The notes beneath the pieces are model-generated. The model was not told the origin of the DNA. It ran no database searches and worked only from the letters and a program-made list of their open reading frames with translations. A DNA stretch of 64,000 nt from Breviolum minutum Mf 1.05b.01 (taxonomy: Eukaryota; Sar; Dinophyceae; Suessiales; Symbiodiniaceae), in assembly GCA_000507305.1 (NCBI GenBank), contig DF239904.1, positions 3,414 through 67,413 on the forward strand, given 5' to 3'. The stretch's first letter is position 1. Each line of letters begins with the position of its first letter. Below, one piece after another: positions 50,690-61,723 of the stretch. Both the position numbers and the translations under genes were made by a program.

Positions 50690-53600
50690 GAACTTTGCTA
50701 CCTCGGACTCGGATGGGAATGGTTTGTACAGATCCCGTGTTGTTGATAGCGGCTAAAAAAACCAAAGAGGCGCGGTCCATTGGTACATTTAGGGGGCGCG
50801 TTCTTTTGCTGTTCACCCCCCTGAAAACCAGCATATATCCTGAAAATTGATGGTTGGAAGATTCAATTTCAGGGGGCTTAAACTTCAGGAGTGAATTTTT
50901 CCAACTCTCAATGTGAATCTTGAGGCTTTGGCGGCTTTAGCAATGATGGCAGACAGGAAAGTGTCTCCTGATAATGTCAAGAGCTCAGAAAAATTGAGCT
51001 TGTGTTATCAAGCTAGATTGGATGTTTCCAAAAATAGGGGTACCTCCAAATCATTCTTTTTAATAGGATTTTCCATTATAAACCATCCATTTTGGGGGAA
51101 ACACCCCTATTTTTGGAAACACCTAGATGTTGGATGGAGTGGATGGAGTGGAAGATGACTTTCATGTGGAAAATTGTGGAAAATGGGCTCAAGGGTTTGG
51201 CTTGCTCACAAGGGAGCTTTTGCATTGATGGATGTCATGACAAATCAGTGAGCATTTGCTGGATTTCCTATTGCTTGTATCAACACGAGTCAAGCGATTA
51301 CGCCCATTCGCCGCCGCCATGTGGATTGGTGGCCGCAAGGGTAGGTTAGGCCGGCTGAAAAAATCCGTGGGAAATGTGCTTAAGAATTTTAAAGCATGCA
51401 GAAGTTTTGGGTCCTCACCTAACTTACCATAGTTTACCCAAGCCAGTTGGTTTTGCACAAAATTCCATCAACCACAAATCACCAAGTTCGTCAAGTTCAA
51501 ATCGTGGAATCCGACTCTCAACAATTGAAGGCCTTCAAGGTGGAAGTCCTGGAAATGTTGCGGAGCTTAACGTTTTTTTTCACGACAAAAATTGCAAAAA
51601 ACCTGTGGTTTTGAGGGGTCAAGTGGTGTGTTTTGGTCGGATTTTTTCGTTAACATATCAAACCTTCGTTTGAAACACCCCGTCAATTTCAAATTTTGGC
51701 TTTATTTTCGCCCAGCTGATCGATGAAATCCTTATGAAACCAACCTTTTGAGCGTCGATAGATGAACCCAGCACTTGAAAAGGTGCCTTTGCTCTAAGGT
51801 TCGTGCCCATTCAGGAGATTTGCCTATTGCCCCCGAATCTGGTGGTGCAGGACCCGGGCGTCGAAATCTCTATGCCCGGAGCCACAGATTGAAAACACAT
51901 CCCAAACAGGTGGACTAGTTGAACTTTGAATCATTTAAATTCCATGGTGAACTCAACAGGTAAAAAGTCAAAACTCCACTCATTATTCAACATGGTTCAC
52001 TGAAATTCCCAGCTTTCTACCGGAACGACACGTCAAAAACACGAAAACGACACCAAACCCGAACCTGAAATCCCCATTTGGTGTCTCTCCGTAGGCCATG
52101 TTGCTGAAAGGTGCAGGAGAAGGCAGGATGGAACGAAACATGAAGCGCCGAAGACATTGATATACCTTGAGATACCCTCGAGTAAACTAACATGGCAATG
52201 GAATATCTACAATTTGAAGATGTATTTCCCATTGAACATGTGGATTTTCCATCTCTCATGTTAGTTTACTGCGTTTTTCGTAACGAAGGTATGGCCGGAG
52301 CTCACTTGGAAGTGTACCTTGGATTGATTGAAGGTGGATGGAGGCAAACACCCCTGAAACCAACAGTTAGCACCTGAAAATGGATGGTTGGCATACGATC
52401 GTTTCCTTTTGGGACCCAGCCTATTTTCAGGGGCTTTGGCTGTTAGTTTTAGGGAGTGTATCCATGAAAAGATTGTTCATCCACCAGAAAAAATGGGGGG
52501 AATTTCCAATGAATTTGCGCCTCTGTGGTCTGGAGTGAATTTGTCTTCCCCCAAAAAAACGTCGTACAATTCCATTTGCGGATCCGGATCACCTTGGAAC
52601 AAATATCATGGTACTATTTATAGATGTTCTTCCTTGGAACACCATGGAACTACTTGGGATGTCCCAGGAAGTTAGTAAATGGTTAGTAAATGGGATATAA
52701 CCTACTTATATATTACAAATTGGGATATATTGTGGTTATAACCCATTGATTCTAACCATTTACCAGCACTTCCACACCAGGACATCTCCCGGTACCGATC
52801 ACTCTGGTCAATTTATAACGACCTTTCCCGCCGGTGGGTCACAATGGTGGTGAAAAGTAAGGGAATCCACCCAAAAATGGCCTTAAAGAATCAGGTTAAG
52901 GATTTTTATATTCCCTTATTCTCCCACCAAAAAATCGGGGAATCCACCCAAAAAGTGGCCCCAAAAATTGCTCACGAAAACATGCTCCGCTTCTCCTGAT
53001 GGGTGACTCAGGAAGCCGAATGCTTGGAAGAGTGCATCCAACTTCGTGGGTCAGGCCAGTGGTTCAGTACAACCCCCTCGTGCACCGCCACCTGACTTTC
53101 CGCCGGGGAGCACAAGGGTTGGAAGGGAAAAAAAGCCGGGAAAGAGAGAGAGCTTTGCATTCAAAAACCTAGGTGGTGGTTTCAAATATCTTTTGTTTTC
53201 ATCCAGACATGGGGAAATCATCCAATTTGACGAGCATATTTTTCAAATGGGTTGGTTCAACCACCAACTAGAAAAAGATCAACAAAGGACATGCTGACCT
53301 CTTTTGAAAGCCATGAAATCTGCAGATGGTTGGGTTGTTAAGAGTCGATTTTTTTAGATCACATGTGAGAAATATTATCTAGAATCTATAAGCAGATTTC
53401 TTAACAAACATTGTGTTGGTTTGCTTCCTCCTTGTGGATGTGTCCAAAAAAAACATGGACCATCTGGTAGGGTGGTGGGTTGTGGGAGGGTTGACCCTAG
53501 TCATATATACCAAAGTCACCAAGGCCTTGGGTTCATGTCGACTCCCATTTGTGCTACAAGGCTGGATTTGGGAGCTTGTTTTTTTTTTTTGCGCACAAGA

Positions 53601-54070
53601 GAAAGAGATTCGACCTTTGGTTTCAAGTGGTGCCCTTGGTAGTTGGATGATTCATAATTGTGATCTGCAAAAGTGCGGCAGAGGTGTTTTTCTTTTTGAT
53701 TTTGGAAGTGCTGCAGGTCCAAAGACCACCACTCATAGGAAAACGCATGGCAGGAGTCTGAAAAAAATCGCCAGATGAAAAGGAAACTCAATGTAAGAAC
53801 CAACACCTCCATCACTCTTGGGGGTTCCGGACTTCCTTTTCTGGAAAAAATGGCGGGCCACGCTTGGAAAAAAAATGGAGACACCTCTTGCCGCAAGATG
53901 TCACCAGATGGAAACAACTTCCCTCGGTTTTCAACGGGCGAACAGGCCACTTCTGGCAAAACATTGGAGGTCATCGTGAAAGAGATTTCGGTGGACAAGG
54001 GCAGTGACTTGCTCGAAAAAATCGGCCCAGTGGAATTCGGAAAACCGTCCAAACCGTCCAAATGGATGTG
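50690..54070 (+). CDS. Unrecognised split gene with element-bounded exons
   Basis: + exon-like pieces: about 50692-50757 (ENFATSDSDGNGLYRSR), 50896-51019 (NLEALAALAMMADRKVS, then NVKSSEKLSLCYQA), about 51455-51580 (RQVQIVESDSQQLKAFK), about 52500-52650, about 53000-53165 (GQASGSVQPPRAPPPDF, then basic) and about 53780-54068 (TGEQATSGKTLEVIVKEI and GPVEFGKPSKPSKW, followed by GTGAGT). No family recognised. The 50896-51019 exon sits between a family D and a family A element with almost no other intron sequence. The 53.0-kb exon ends where a family B element begins. Unity of the gene is inferred from strand and spacing only. Confidence 0.4.
50812..50893 (+). repeat. TIR-type element, family D
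   Basis: Reads 'cccctgaaaaccagc', 'ctgaaaattgatggttgg', 'atttcagggggctt', 'aacttcaggagtg'. It ends just before a coding exon. Confidence 0.7.
51020..51123 (+). repeat. TIR-type element, family A
   Basis: Left end 'ggatgtttccaaaaatagg', right end 'tatttttggaaacacc'. A TAGAT occurs just outside both ends. It starts where the upstream exon stops. Confidence 0.9.
52346..52462 (+). repeat. TIR-type element, family D
   Basis: Left end 'cccctgaaaccaacagttag', right end 'ggctgttagttttaggg', core 'gaaaatggatggttgg'. Confidence 0.85.
52657..52785. repeat. TIR-type element, family H
   Basis: Left end 'gatgtcccaggaagttagta', then 'aaatggttag'; right end 'ctaaccatttaccagcactt' and 'ccaggacatc'. A second copy is at 57030-57150. 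Confidence 0.8.
53170..53272 (+). repeat. TIR-type element, family B, with CTAG flanks
   Basis: Left end 'gtggtggtttcaaatatc', right end 'ggttcaaccaccaa', with CTAG on both sides. It abuts the exon upstream. Confidence 0.85.
53413..53778 (+). other. Open + frame, unrecognised
   Basis: A 121-codon frame with hydrophobic stretches (WWVVGGLTLVIYTKV) and a tail CGRGVFLFDFGSAAGP. It overlaps the next open frame by 4 bp. It may include an exon at about 53600-53770, but no motif is secure. Confidence 0.25.
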
Positions 54071-54111
54071 TGAGTTGTGGAGGAATTCATGGAATTCATA
54101 TATATTCATAT

Positions 54112-54212
54112 GGGTGTTTCCGAAAATAGTGGTGCCCCCAAATCATCCATTTTAATAGGGTTTTCCGTTGTAAACCATCCATTTTGGGGTACCCCTATTT
54201 TTGGAAACACCC
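54112..54212 (+). repeat. TIR-type element, family A, with ATAT flanks
   Basis: Left end 'gggtgtttccgaaaatag', right end 'tatttttggaaacaccc', ATAT directly on both sides. This is the most symmetric A copy in the window. Confidence 0.95.
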
Positions 54213-54216
54213 ATAT

Positions 54217-55392
54217 GGATTCATATGGATTCATAGCTCATTCATCGATTTGAGAGGAGAAAGAAAGTCGCGAAAAGGCTTTAGTTTTTTTTGTCAGACG
54301 ACAGACTGATACCCTTGCCCGTGCAAAGGTGTGAAGATTGTGTTTGCCGAGAACGAAAAGATTTGGAAGACCATCCCTATCAGCACTATCACCAGCAAGG
54401 CCAATGACAGCTTTCACTGAGATGCTTCGCCTGGTAGGAGGAATATATTGAGATGACTTGGCAGAATGGTCCAGATGATTTTTTAATGCATGTTCTGCTT
54501 ATTTCAACAAAACAGGAAGCACATGACTACATGCTGGTACCTTGATAGTGACTATCATACTCATATCAAAAGCAGAAATCTCCTGTAGAGTAAGATTCAC
54601 AACAGATCTGAAGGCTGCAGAGGTGAGAGATGAGACTTCATGTGACATTCCTGATTCCTGACAGGACAACCCTTTGCTGGGCCAATGGGGCACAGAGCGG
54701 GAGCGTAGCCGTTCACCTGCCCGTTGAGTTAACACACCACGCAAGTAGAAAGCATTGGGAAATTCGACCATTAGCTCGATCTTTCGTCTCGTTTGTTTGG
54801 TTTCGGAAAGCATTTGTGAAATGAATCCATTATTCAGTGAAGTTCTTGGTGACCTCTGTCATGTGGTGCGAATGGGCAGTGGGAATGGGCAATTGGTGGT
54901 GTTTTCCTCCGACTGGTCCTGGTCAGACCATTTCGGAAATTGCAAGGTTTGATTAGAGTGCCAAGAGGTTGTTATGATGTCTTGACATTCTACTACCAAC
55001 ATCTTGGAATCAAAATGAATCAACATGAATCATCATGAAGGCTAAGAAACAAAATGAAAGTCAGTCTTATCTTCAGAGATTAACTATTTAACTGACAGTT
55101 CTTTCTTTTTTGTGTCTGGGGCAATGATCTGATCATCACCTGGGCACTAGTGGACAGAGCCACAAGACGACCAGGTCCGTGCCCGGATCCCGCGCTTTCG
55201 AGAAAGGATCTGATACCATCGGGTGGTAGACAGGAGTGGACAAAAGGGCTGGAAAAAGGAGGGAAAAAAGGCCTTTAAAGAGATCGAAAGCTCTGAGAAC
55301 TCAACTTGACATATACTTTTGGCGGTTCAATGATAAGTTTGTGGTGGCATCATGAAAATTCATGGAACCGTACCATGAGGTCTCGTACAATG
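54217..55392. other. Unassigned sequence
   Basis: No element or gene recognised. Short open frames on both strands (for example 54499-54813 minus) lack motifs. Confidence 0.3.
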
Positions 55393-55462
55393 CCGCAGCA
55401 GCTATCTTAGTGTGGCTTTTAGCTGTGCTGCTTTGCTACGGCTTGACTCCGAAAGATAGATT
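55393..55462 (+). CDS. Candidate exon with a membrane-spanning helix
   Basis: A + frame reads YNAAAAILVWLLAVLLCYGL followed by TPK, a single strong hydrophobic helix. It ends next to a family C element. The host gene is unknown. Confidence 0.35.
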
Positions 55463-55466
55463 GGTA

Positions 55467-55570
55467 CTGTTGATGGAAGAAATCCTGCACATTGTATAAA
55501 ACCCTTCAAATAAATGAGTTAAACTACCAACTGGTTTTCTCGCCGGATTTCAAAAAACCATCAACAGTAG
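55467..55570 (+). repeat. TIR-type element, family C, with TA flanks
   Basis: Left end 'ctgttgatggaagaaatcc', right end 'cgccggatttcaaaaaacc' then 'atcaacag', with TA on both sides. Confidence 0.9.
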
Positions 55571-55707
55571 GTTCCTGATCTAAAACGGTGACATGATTTC
55601 GACATGATCAAGGTTACAGCATGTGCTCGAGAACAGTGGATGTACAGCCCTTAGGGCGACCCCTTGAGTCGGTGTTCCATGGCGCGAGCCGTTGGGTTGG
55701 TTTAGGA

Positions 55708-58700
55708 GATTCCAGATTTGACCTTAGGCAGGCTCTATGCCTATTTGAAGAGATGCTGCAAGGCCAGGGTGGAACCATTTAACAATAATGACACATAATG
55801 AAGCTACTGGTAGTAGGTGTAAAGTGTTTTTTCTTCTTGGTTTTGTGGTATATTCTTACAATATGTTTGACGTTTCTGTCGATATTTTTCGAATCCTTCC
55901 TTCTCCAAATTGAGACTAGATGTATGCTGATTTTTGGCTGCGACTACTGTTCATGGAAGACATCCTACACATAACATATCATATCGTATATATAAATTGC
56001 AATGTTGTAAGATGTTTGAACCATCTCAAGTGCTTCGCTGGATTTCTTCCAATTTTAGACATTGATGCAGGTGGCATGGCAGATCTGATCTCCTTCAATG
56101 CTGCGCTTCGCCACATGCCTGGAAAAGTGGACTGTTCCACTGTCCACCGGCGAATGTTATTCTACTTCCACCCTTTTTGTTTCCACCCTTTCTTGGGAAG
56201 ATGTCCAGTTTGATAAATACTGTGAAGAGATGGGTTGAAAGTTGAGGTTTCACCTGGTATTCATCAAAGGCTTCAGTGCAACCAGAGAAGAAATGTGCAA
56301 TACACTTCAAAACCCCACCCTGAAACTAACAGCTCGTACCTAGAGAAGTAACTTCTTGGAAGATGCTTCGTTTCCTTTCGAAAAGACTGCAGCGGTAGCG
56401 GCAGGTGTAAGTCAGGGAATTCGTCCTTCGACTGGAGATATGAATGTCAGATGCCTATCCACCCTAGGAGCTTGTGGAAATCGTGAAGATCTTGCCACAG
56501 CAATTTTTCAGGTGACAATGGGATCAAAACAATTGGGATGGTTGCTTGGTAGATGACTCCAACAGCGAGTGAGTGAGTAAGTGAGTCAGTGAGTGAATGA
56601 GTGAGTGAGCAATGATGATGATGTTAGTTCAGTTTTTGGAAGGCAGTGAAATCCGTGAAACTCAGTTGGTGGTCATGAACTTAAACACAACTGGCTGGAG
56701 GAAGAGACGTTGGAGGAATGATGGATTCAAATCAAATTCTGTTCTTTTTTGGGCGTTGCACAATTTCATCCAACAAAAAAACATGGCAACAAAATCATGG
56801 ACAAAAAGTCACATCCTCGAAAAATGGACCCACTTTAAAGGGAAGTTTCATCTTCCAACCATCAATTTTCAGGGGATATGTTAACTTTGCCACGGGGTTA
56901 CCTTTGATTCATCTTGCAGCCTTGCAGCGACAGGAGATGGAGAGGCATCAACTCCAACCGGTGGCCTGATTGATAGAATGTGGCCGGGGTTTCTGAAAAA
57001 CATCCGGCCTTCAGAACTGTTACAGCTTGGTTGTCCCAGGAAGTTGGTAGATGGTTAGGATCAATGGGTTATAACCCCAATATAGCCCATTTATAAGTAG
57101 GTGAAATAACTCATTTACTAACCATTTACCAGCACTTGCAACGGGACATCCAAGCAGCTTGGTTGTTTTTCAAGCATTTGGTAAAAATTGAAAACATCCA
57201 ATTTTTGGTCCCAGTGGTTTGGTGGGTGGATTTCTTGAACCGAAATTTGGGCGATCTGTCGATCCAACAATTTGAAGCCATCGATTACTTCAAGGAAACT
57301 TCCAAGAACAAATCCACTGTAATTAGCTGCGTTTTGGGGATTTTTGCATGTGTTTTGGGGAGGTTTTTTTTGAGGTCACCAATTTTAGTTGGAGTTTCAT
57401 TTGAAAACCCAAGGATCGCTACAGTTTCAATGCAATGCTCAGTGCTACAGGCGACGTTGACAACCGATTTCACTCCAAAGTAGCAAGGTGGTACAGGAAT
57501 TCCCCCAAGCTATTTTCATGTAAATCCAGGTTGGTGAAATATGATCAAGAAACGCACGCACCTAGAAATCCAAAATTGTTTTTTGCAATCTTTGCTTCAT
57601 ATTTTTCAGAATTGAATCGGCAGGCCAATGGGAGGGGGTGCTCCACCTCTTGAAGATGATGCCAAAAGCTCAAGATGACGAGTCGAACCAAAAAGGTTTC
57701 CACAAGTTTTCACGTGGGATGACAAGATGACTTGGGAATATTTTGGAAATCTTATGAAATTCAGGCCATAGACCACTCACCAAATCATGCTTTCAATCTG
57801 TGATGTTTTCTAGGCAATACGCCAGATATCCACCTGATCATATCAGCTGCAGTACAGCAGTGCTTGGCTGTGTGGGATGCACCCAGGGGACATGTTGTGA
57901 ACTTTTTTTCAAGGATGCACAAACGCCATGGAGGATTTGTTTCACTTCTTTGTTTGCTTGTGAAGAATGGCTTGTTTGCTTTGTTTGCTTGTGAAGATGT
58001 GGATTCTTGTTAGGTTGTATCGCGAAGCCAAAACCTGCCCAAGAGATTCTATGAATTACCAACATAACACTTCGGCCTTGGCTGGGCTTTCCACCAGAAA
58101 AGTGGCAAAGGAATGTCTACTGTTCAATTCACCTCGACGTTGGAATTTTTTTGTTCAGCTTCATACCCTGTAAGGTGAGAAATCAGAGATGGGCCAAGAG
58201 CTCAATATCAGGTACATCACAGAATCGACAGTTGACAGTTGGTTGGTTGAAGATGCGTTGGCCCCTTTTTGCAGCTGATTTTGTCTTTTTTGGTTCAGTC
58301 TCTTTTCGAAGGATGTGGCGCTTTCCATTTTCTTTGATGCAGAAGGCCAGGATTTGAAACGGCAAATCTTTTGTTGATTCCGTGGGCCTTTTTTTTCCGT
58401 GAAAAAAAAAACACCATGGAAAACCGCCGTGTTTTTACCATGGCCGTCAGGGGCAGACTTGGTGGCATGGATTTCGGCCTTGCAAGCAGCGCCTCACTGG
58501 GCCCAATCACCTCAGTTGGATTTTTGACCCGAAACACCCAGGATGCGATCGCCTCGTCATGACCAGGATGACATGCGAACCCCATTTTTAGGGGGTTGGG
58601 AAGCCCGAACGAATAAAACCTTACATTTGTGACGAGCGATTGCATCCTGGATGGGGAGTAGACCGAAGCTTTGCCTTTTTGCAATTTTGGAGTTTCAATC

Positions 58701-58900
58701 AGATGCAGCTCCAGTCTATATAGATGCTTAAAAAGGCAATAGGTATGTTGACTATCCACAACAGAATGACCAGAAACAGCTGTTGTGTTGATCAGGATTG
58801 ACTGATGTGGAATGTTTGTGTGAGGAGATGGTTGTGGCTTTGTTGCAGCAAATGCAGAAGGCTTCAACATTTGCACAAGCTCTTTGAACTGGTCAAATGG
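55708..58900 (+). CDS. PPR-protein-like gene pieces
   Basis: Short + exons with pentatricopeptide-repeat-like helices: about 55708-55771 (DLRQALCLFEEMLQGQG), about 56071-56127 (MADLISFNAALRHMPGK), about 56408-56512 (GIRPSTGDMNVRCLSTLGAC, then a donor-like CAG/GT), about 56917-56970 (QEMERHQLQPV), about 57825-57890 (PDHISCSTAVLGCVGC) and about 58815-58896 (EEMVVALLQQMQKAS). PPR proteins bind organellar RNA; in this lineage they are typically Trp-rich variants. Each piece is weak alone, but the spacing and order are PPR-like. Introns between them hold family C, D, H and G elements. It could be one gene or parts of two. Confidence 0.45.
55946..56056 (+). repeat. TIR-type element, family C
   Basis: Left end 'ctgttcatggaagacatcc', right end 'cgctggatttcttcc', with 'gaaccatctcaagtg' before it. 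Confidence 0.65.
56150..56245 (+). repeat. TIR-type element, family B (degraded)
   Basis: Reads 'ttccaccctttcttgggaag', 'atgtccagtttgataaat', 'gatgggttgaaagttgagg'. The left end is lost. Confidence 0.4.
56569..56609 (+). repeat. (GAGT)n microsatellite
   Basis: About ten 'gagt' units with occasional substitutions. Confidence 0.9.
57030..57150. repeat. TIR-type element, family H
   Basis: Left end 'tgtcccaggaagttggtag', right end 'ctaaccatttaccagcactt' then 'gggacatcc'. Confidence 0.8.
57160..57800. other. Intron-like sequence with open frames
   Basis: The + frame 57136-57483 (115 codons) is open but lacks PPR motifs and contains a phenylalanine/glycine-rich stretch. Not called. Confidence 0.3.
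58535..58670. repeat. TIR-type element, family G
   Basis: Left 'cacccaggatgcgatcgc', right 'gcgattgcatcctggatggg', matching the element at 27985-28117. Confidence 0.85.
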
Positions 58901-58904
58901 TTGG

Positions 58905-59459
58905 GCTGAGTCCATGAGAACTCCCTGTATTTCTTTGCTCTCCATCCACTATCCTTGCTGTCAGAGTGGTATTTGAGGTGTATTAACTTCCAATACTCCT
59001 CCCATTTTTTTGCATTGTTTGGAAAGGTACCCACATACACAAAATGCTGAGCATTTTGCATCATGTTGCCAGGATTCTTTAAAACCTGATGTGGTGGCAT
59101 ATTCCACAGCTATTTCCAGATGTGCAGATGAGGTACCAAGGGTAACCTCAGGGTAACGAGGTTTGCATTTTCTGATCCTCTCAGCTGTTTTCTACCATGA
59201 ATCCAATTGACCAGCTGCAAAAAACTACAAAGACAACTAATTGGAGATTTGCAAAGATTCTATTTTTGTTAGTGGATGTTTTGAACATCCAGGTTTCTGA
59301 AGGTACTAAATGTATTGGACAAACCGACAAAAATCAGAGGATTCGTTTTGTTTCGATGATTTTGCACGTTTTCCCTCAGGCGTCCAATGAAGCATGGCAG
59401 GTGGTGTGGCACCAAGGTGATGTTGAAATTATCTAAGGTCAAAATAACCTGATTCGTTG
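58905..59459. other. Unassigned sequence
   Basis: A + frame at 59197-59436 is open and of ordinary composition, with no recognised motif. Confidence 0.25.
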
Positions 59460-59575
59460 GGTTATTTTTGGGATGAAATACTACCCAGTTATAGGGATTG
59501 TTCAGATTACAATAAGTTATTATGAGCACCCCTATAAACAAACCAGGATTCAATGGAATGTCACAAGGGCTTTTG
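59460..59575 (+). repeat. TIR-type element, family F
   Basis: Reads 'atactacccagttataggg', 'acaataagttattatgag', 'aaccaggattcaatggaatg', 'gggcttttgatcac'. Confidence 0.75.
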
Positions 59576-60537
59576 ATCACTGATGTTGTTGAAATTGAGG
59601 CATTGCAACTGCTGCAGCAATCTGTGGTCAGGAACGAGGCAAAAATGCAGCTGTGATGTTTGACTGTTTGTTTGTCATTGCATATGAAGCATTTGGAGTA
59701 ATAGGTTGAGTAATAGCTACCCCGGATCGGTAAAGACTTTTTCGGGTTTAGTTTGCAGTAATCCAACACGTTGATTGTTTTTCACACATGGTCCCCACGC
59801 AACGTTGAAAGTCTGGTTGTCTCTTGTGCACTTGCACTTTTGGTCGATGTGACGGAATGTATTGGGGTCGCAAACGAACATGTGGGATGCTACGCATGTG
59901 GGGTAGGGGAGTCCCCTTGTTTCCTCCTTTTTTTACCCTCGATTTGAGGGGTCAGATTGACCTGTGCAGCTAGTGGACTTTGGAAGAGTCAGAGATCGGA
60001 GATCAGACTTTCACTTGTTTGAATGATGGCTGGTAGAGTCGAAGGTGACTGCACCTGCGCAGCGTTTGTGATTCCGTGATGTTCTGACGACACTGCTAAC
60101 ATCGAAAAATCGAAGTATATAGTTTTCGATTTTTGCCGTTTCCAGACCCCAAACTTATCCCCCATCATTTTCAAGAACGTTGACAATAATATACCACAAA
60201 TACCATGACTTTTGGACTTCAAAACTCCATTTAGAGTTGCAAGAACAAGTCAAAATCTGGCCGAAACCATAAGACAGCACAGCCGGAACCACCTGGGCAT
60301 AGGTCACGTATGGTGCAGCAGTGACAGTCATGGCCAAGAGTGCGCAATGGCAACAGGTCTGCCATGTAGCTTTCGTGTGGATGTGGGGCCAATCCACCAC
60401 GTAGTTTTTCTGTATTTCTGAATTTTTCCTTCTTGCAGCAATGACCATAGGCAAATGTAACCTAGGATTGAACGCCCCGAGTGTCCAGATCCAGGAAGTG
60501 GCTTGCCAACATTTTTCGAGCTAGTACGAGTTGAGGT
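59576..60537. other. Unassigned sequence
   Basis: No gene or element recognised. Minus-strand frames at 59269-59769 and 60155-60454 are open without motifs. Confidence 0.3.
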
Positions 60538-60680
60538 ACCAAACCTACCTGGTACCCTAAACAACTATCTTTTAATGGTTGGCTATCAATTGGATGATGA
60601 ACCAAATCTTTACATGGGGTTTTTGGTTGGAAATCACCATTTCCATCCATTCAAAAATGGTTGGAATTGGGGTTCCAGGT
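60538..60680 (+). repeat. TIR-type element, family E
   Basis: Left end 'cctggtaccctaaacaac', right end 'ttggaattggggttccagg', core 'ggttggctatcaattgg' and 'atgatgaaccaaatc'. This is the longest and clearest E copy. Confidence 0.9.
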
Positions 60681-60701
60681 ATCTCTTGGAGTGCTGCATG
60701 A

Positions 60702-60875
60702 ATGTCACCTGAACAGGCCATGGCCTTGTTGGCGGAAGCTCACCAGAGCAGATCTGTGGGAACAGGCACTGTAAATGCAGCGCCAGAGACACAGTTCGAA
60801 GAGGCCAAATGGCGACCCCCAAAATCGATCCGAGAGAATAAGAGAATCTGCCATGGAATCACTAATTTCATTTGA
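60702..60875 (+). CDS. Short frame/exon just after a family E element
   Basis: 57 codons from ATG 60702 (with an in-frame TGA directly before it) to TGA 60875. Reads MSPEQAMALLAEAHQSRS, then GTGTVNAAPETQFEEAKW, then a basic tail. Strongly protein-like composition. It could be a first exon or a piece of a larger gene. Family unknown. Confidence 0.4.
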   Translation: MSPEQAMALLAEAHQSRSVGTGTVNAAPETQFEEAKWRPPKSIRENKRICHGITNFI

Positions 60876-61723
60876 AGTCGCGGCGCTAAGGATCAACGCC
60901 TGTGAGTCTGGATCCCTCAATTTTTCTTAGTATGTACAATTGGGTATATTTGTTGTGGACATTTTTTTCAGCATAAGGCGAGCCTTGCTTTGGCAGCTAG
61001 CATTGGAGTTGCCTGAAACTCAAATTGCTTCGTGGTTCGTGTGGGATGGTACTACCCTAGTCTTGGATGATGAAATCGTTCCCCTGCTCCACAAGGTTGG
61101 AAAGTCTTGAAGAGCGGGCCGATGAGATCTCCTATTGCGCAGCAATAGGTCTCTGGGCGGCAAAAATGGATTTCGTAGGAGAATCATCTGAAATATTCTG
61201 AACAAAAACATGCAGAGACTTACTTTCTCCACCCCTGTTGTAGTAGTAGTGCTTCTTCATTTGTTCACAGTTTCAATGTGATATTGGTGATGTTGGAATA
61301 AATGCAAGAGATATGCAGCAAAGCCATGCAACAGGGTTTCCATGACATCATCCAGACCTTAAAAGAGCCTGCTACTGTACTTTGCCACTTCTGTTTTTTG
61401 TAAGGACGGCTTGTTGAAACATCAAAAATGTCACCCAAATTTTGGATCTCAAAAATGTCGACTTTTTGTCGAACACCACCAGATCCACGTAAAGACCCTA
61501 CTAGTAGGTGCTTGTGCAGCTGCGACACAATGGGCGAAGGTCGCTGCTGATTTTTTGCGCGTGACGACGTTTTATGACGTTTTTTGCTGATGTTCTCTGG
61601 CGAGAGTCAATCAACCACCACACAAAAGACAACATGACAATTAATAAACTGCCGAGCTCAACTGCAACATTTCAGTCAAACCTTTGGAAAGTTTCTAGCA
61701 CAGAAACATGACATTGTCATGCA
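60876..61723. other. Unassigned sequence
   Basis: No gene or element recognised. Confidence 0.3.

Noticed and set aside
53516..54109. 197-codon minus-strand open frame
   Set aside because: It is antisense to better + strand coding pieces that end at a GTGAGT donor. No recognisable domain.
55130..55270. Possible structured RNA or rRNA fragment
   Set aside because: GC-rich with some pairing potential, but I could match it to no conserved rRNA or tRNA motif.
58295..58945. 216-codon minus-strand open frame
   Set aside because: It runs straight through a family G element and covers PPR-like + strand sequence. No domain is visible, so it is likely open by chance.
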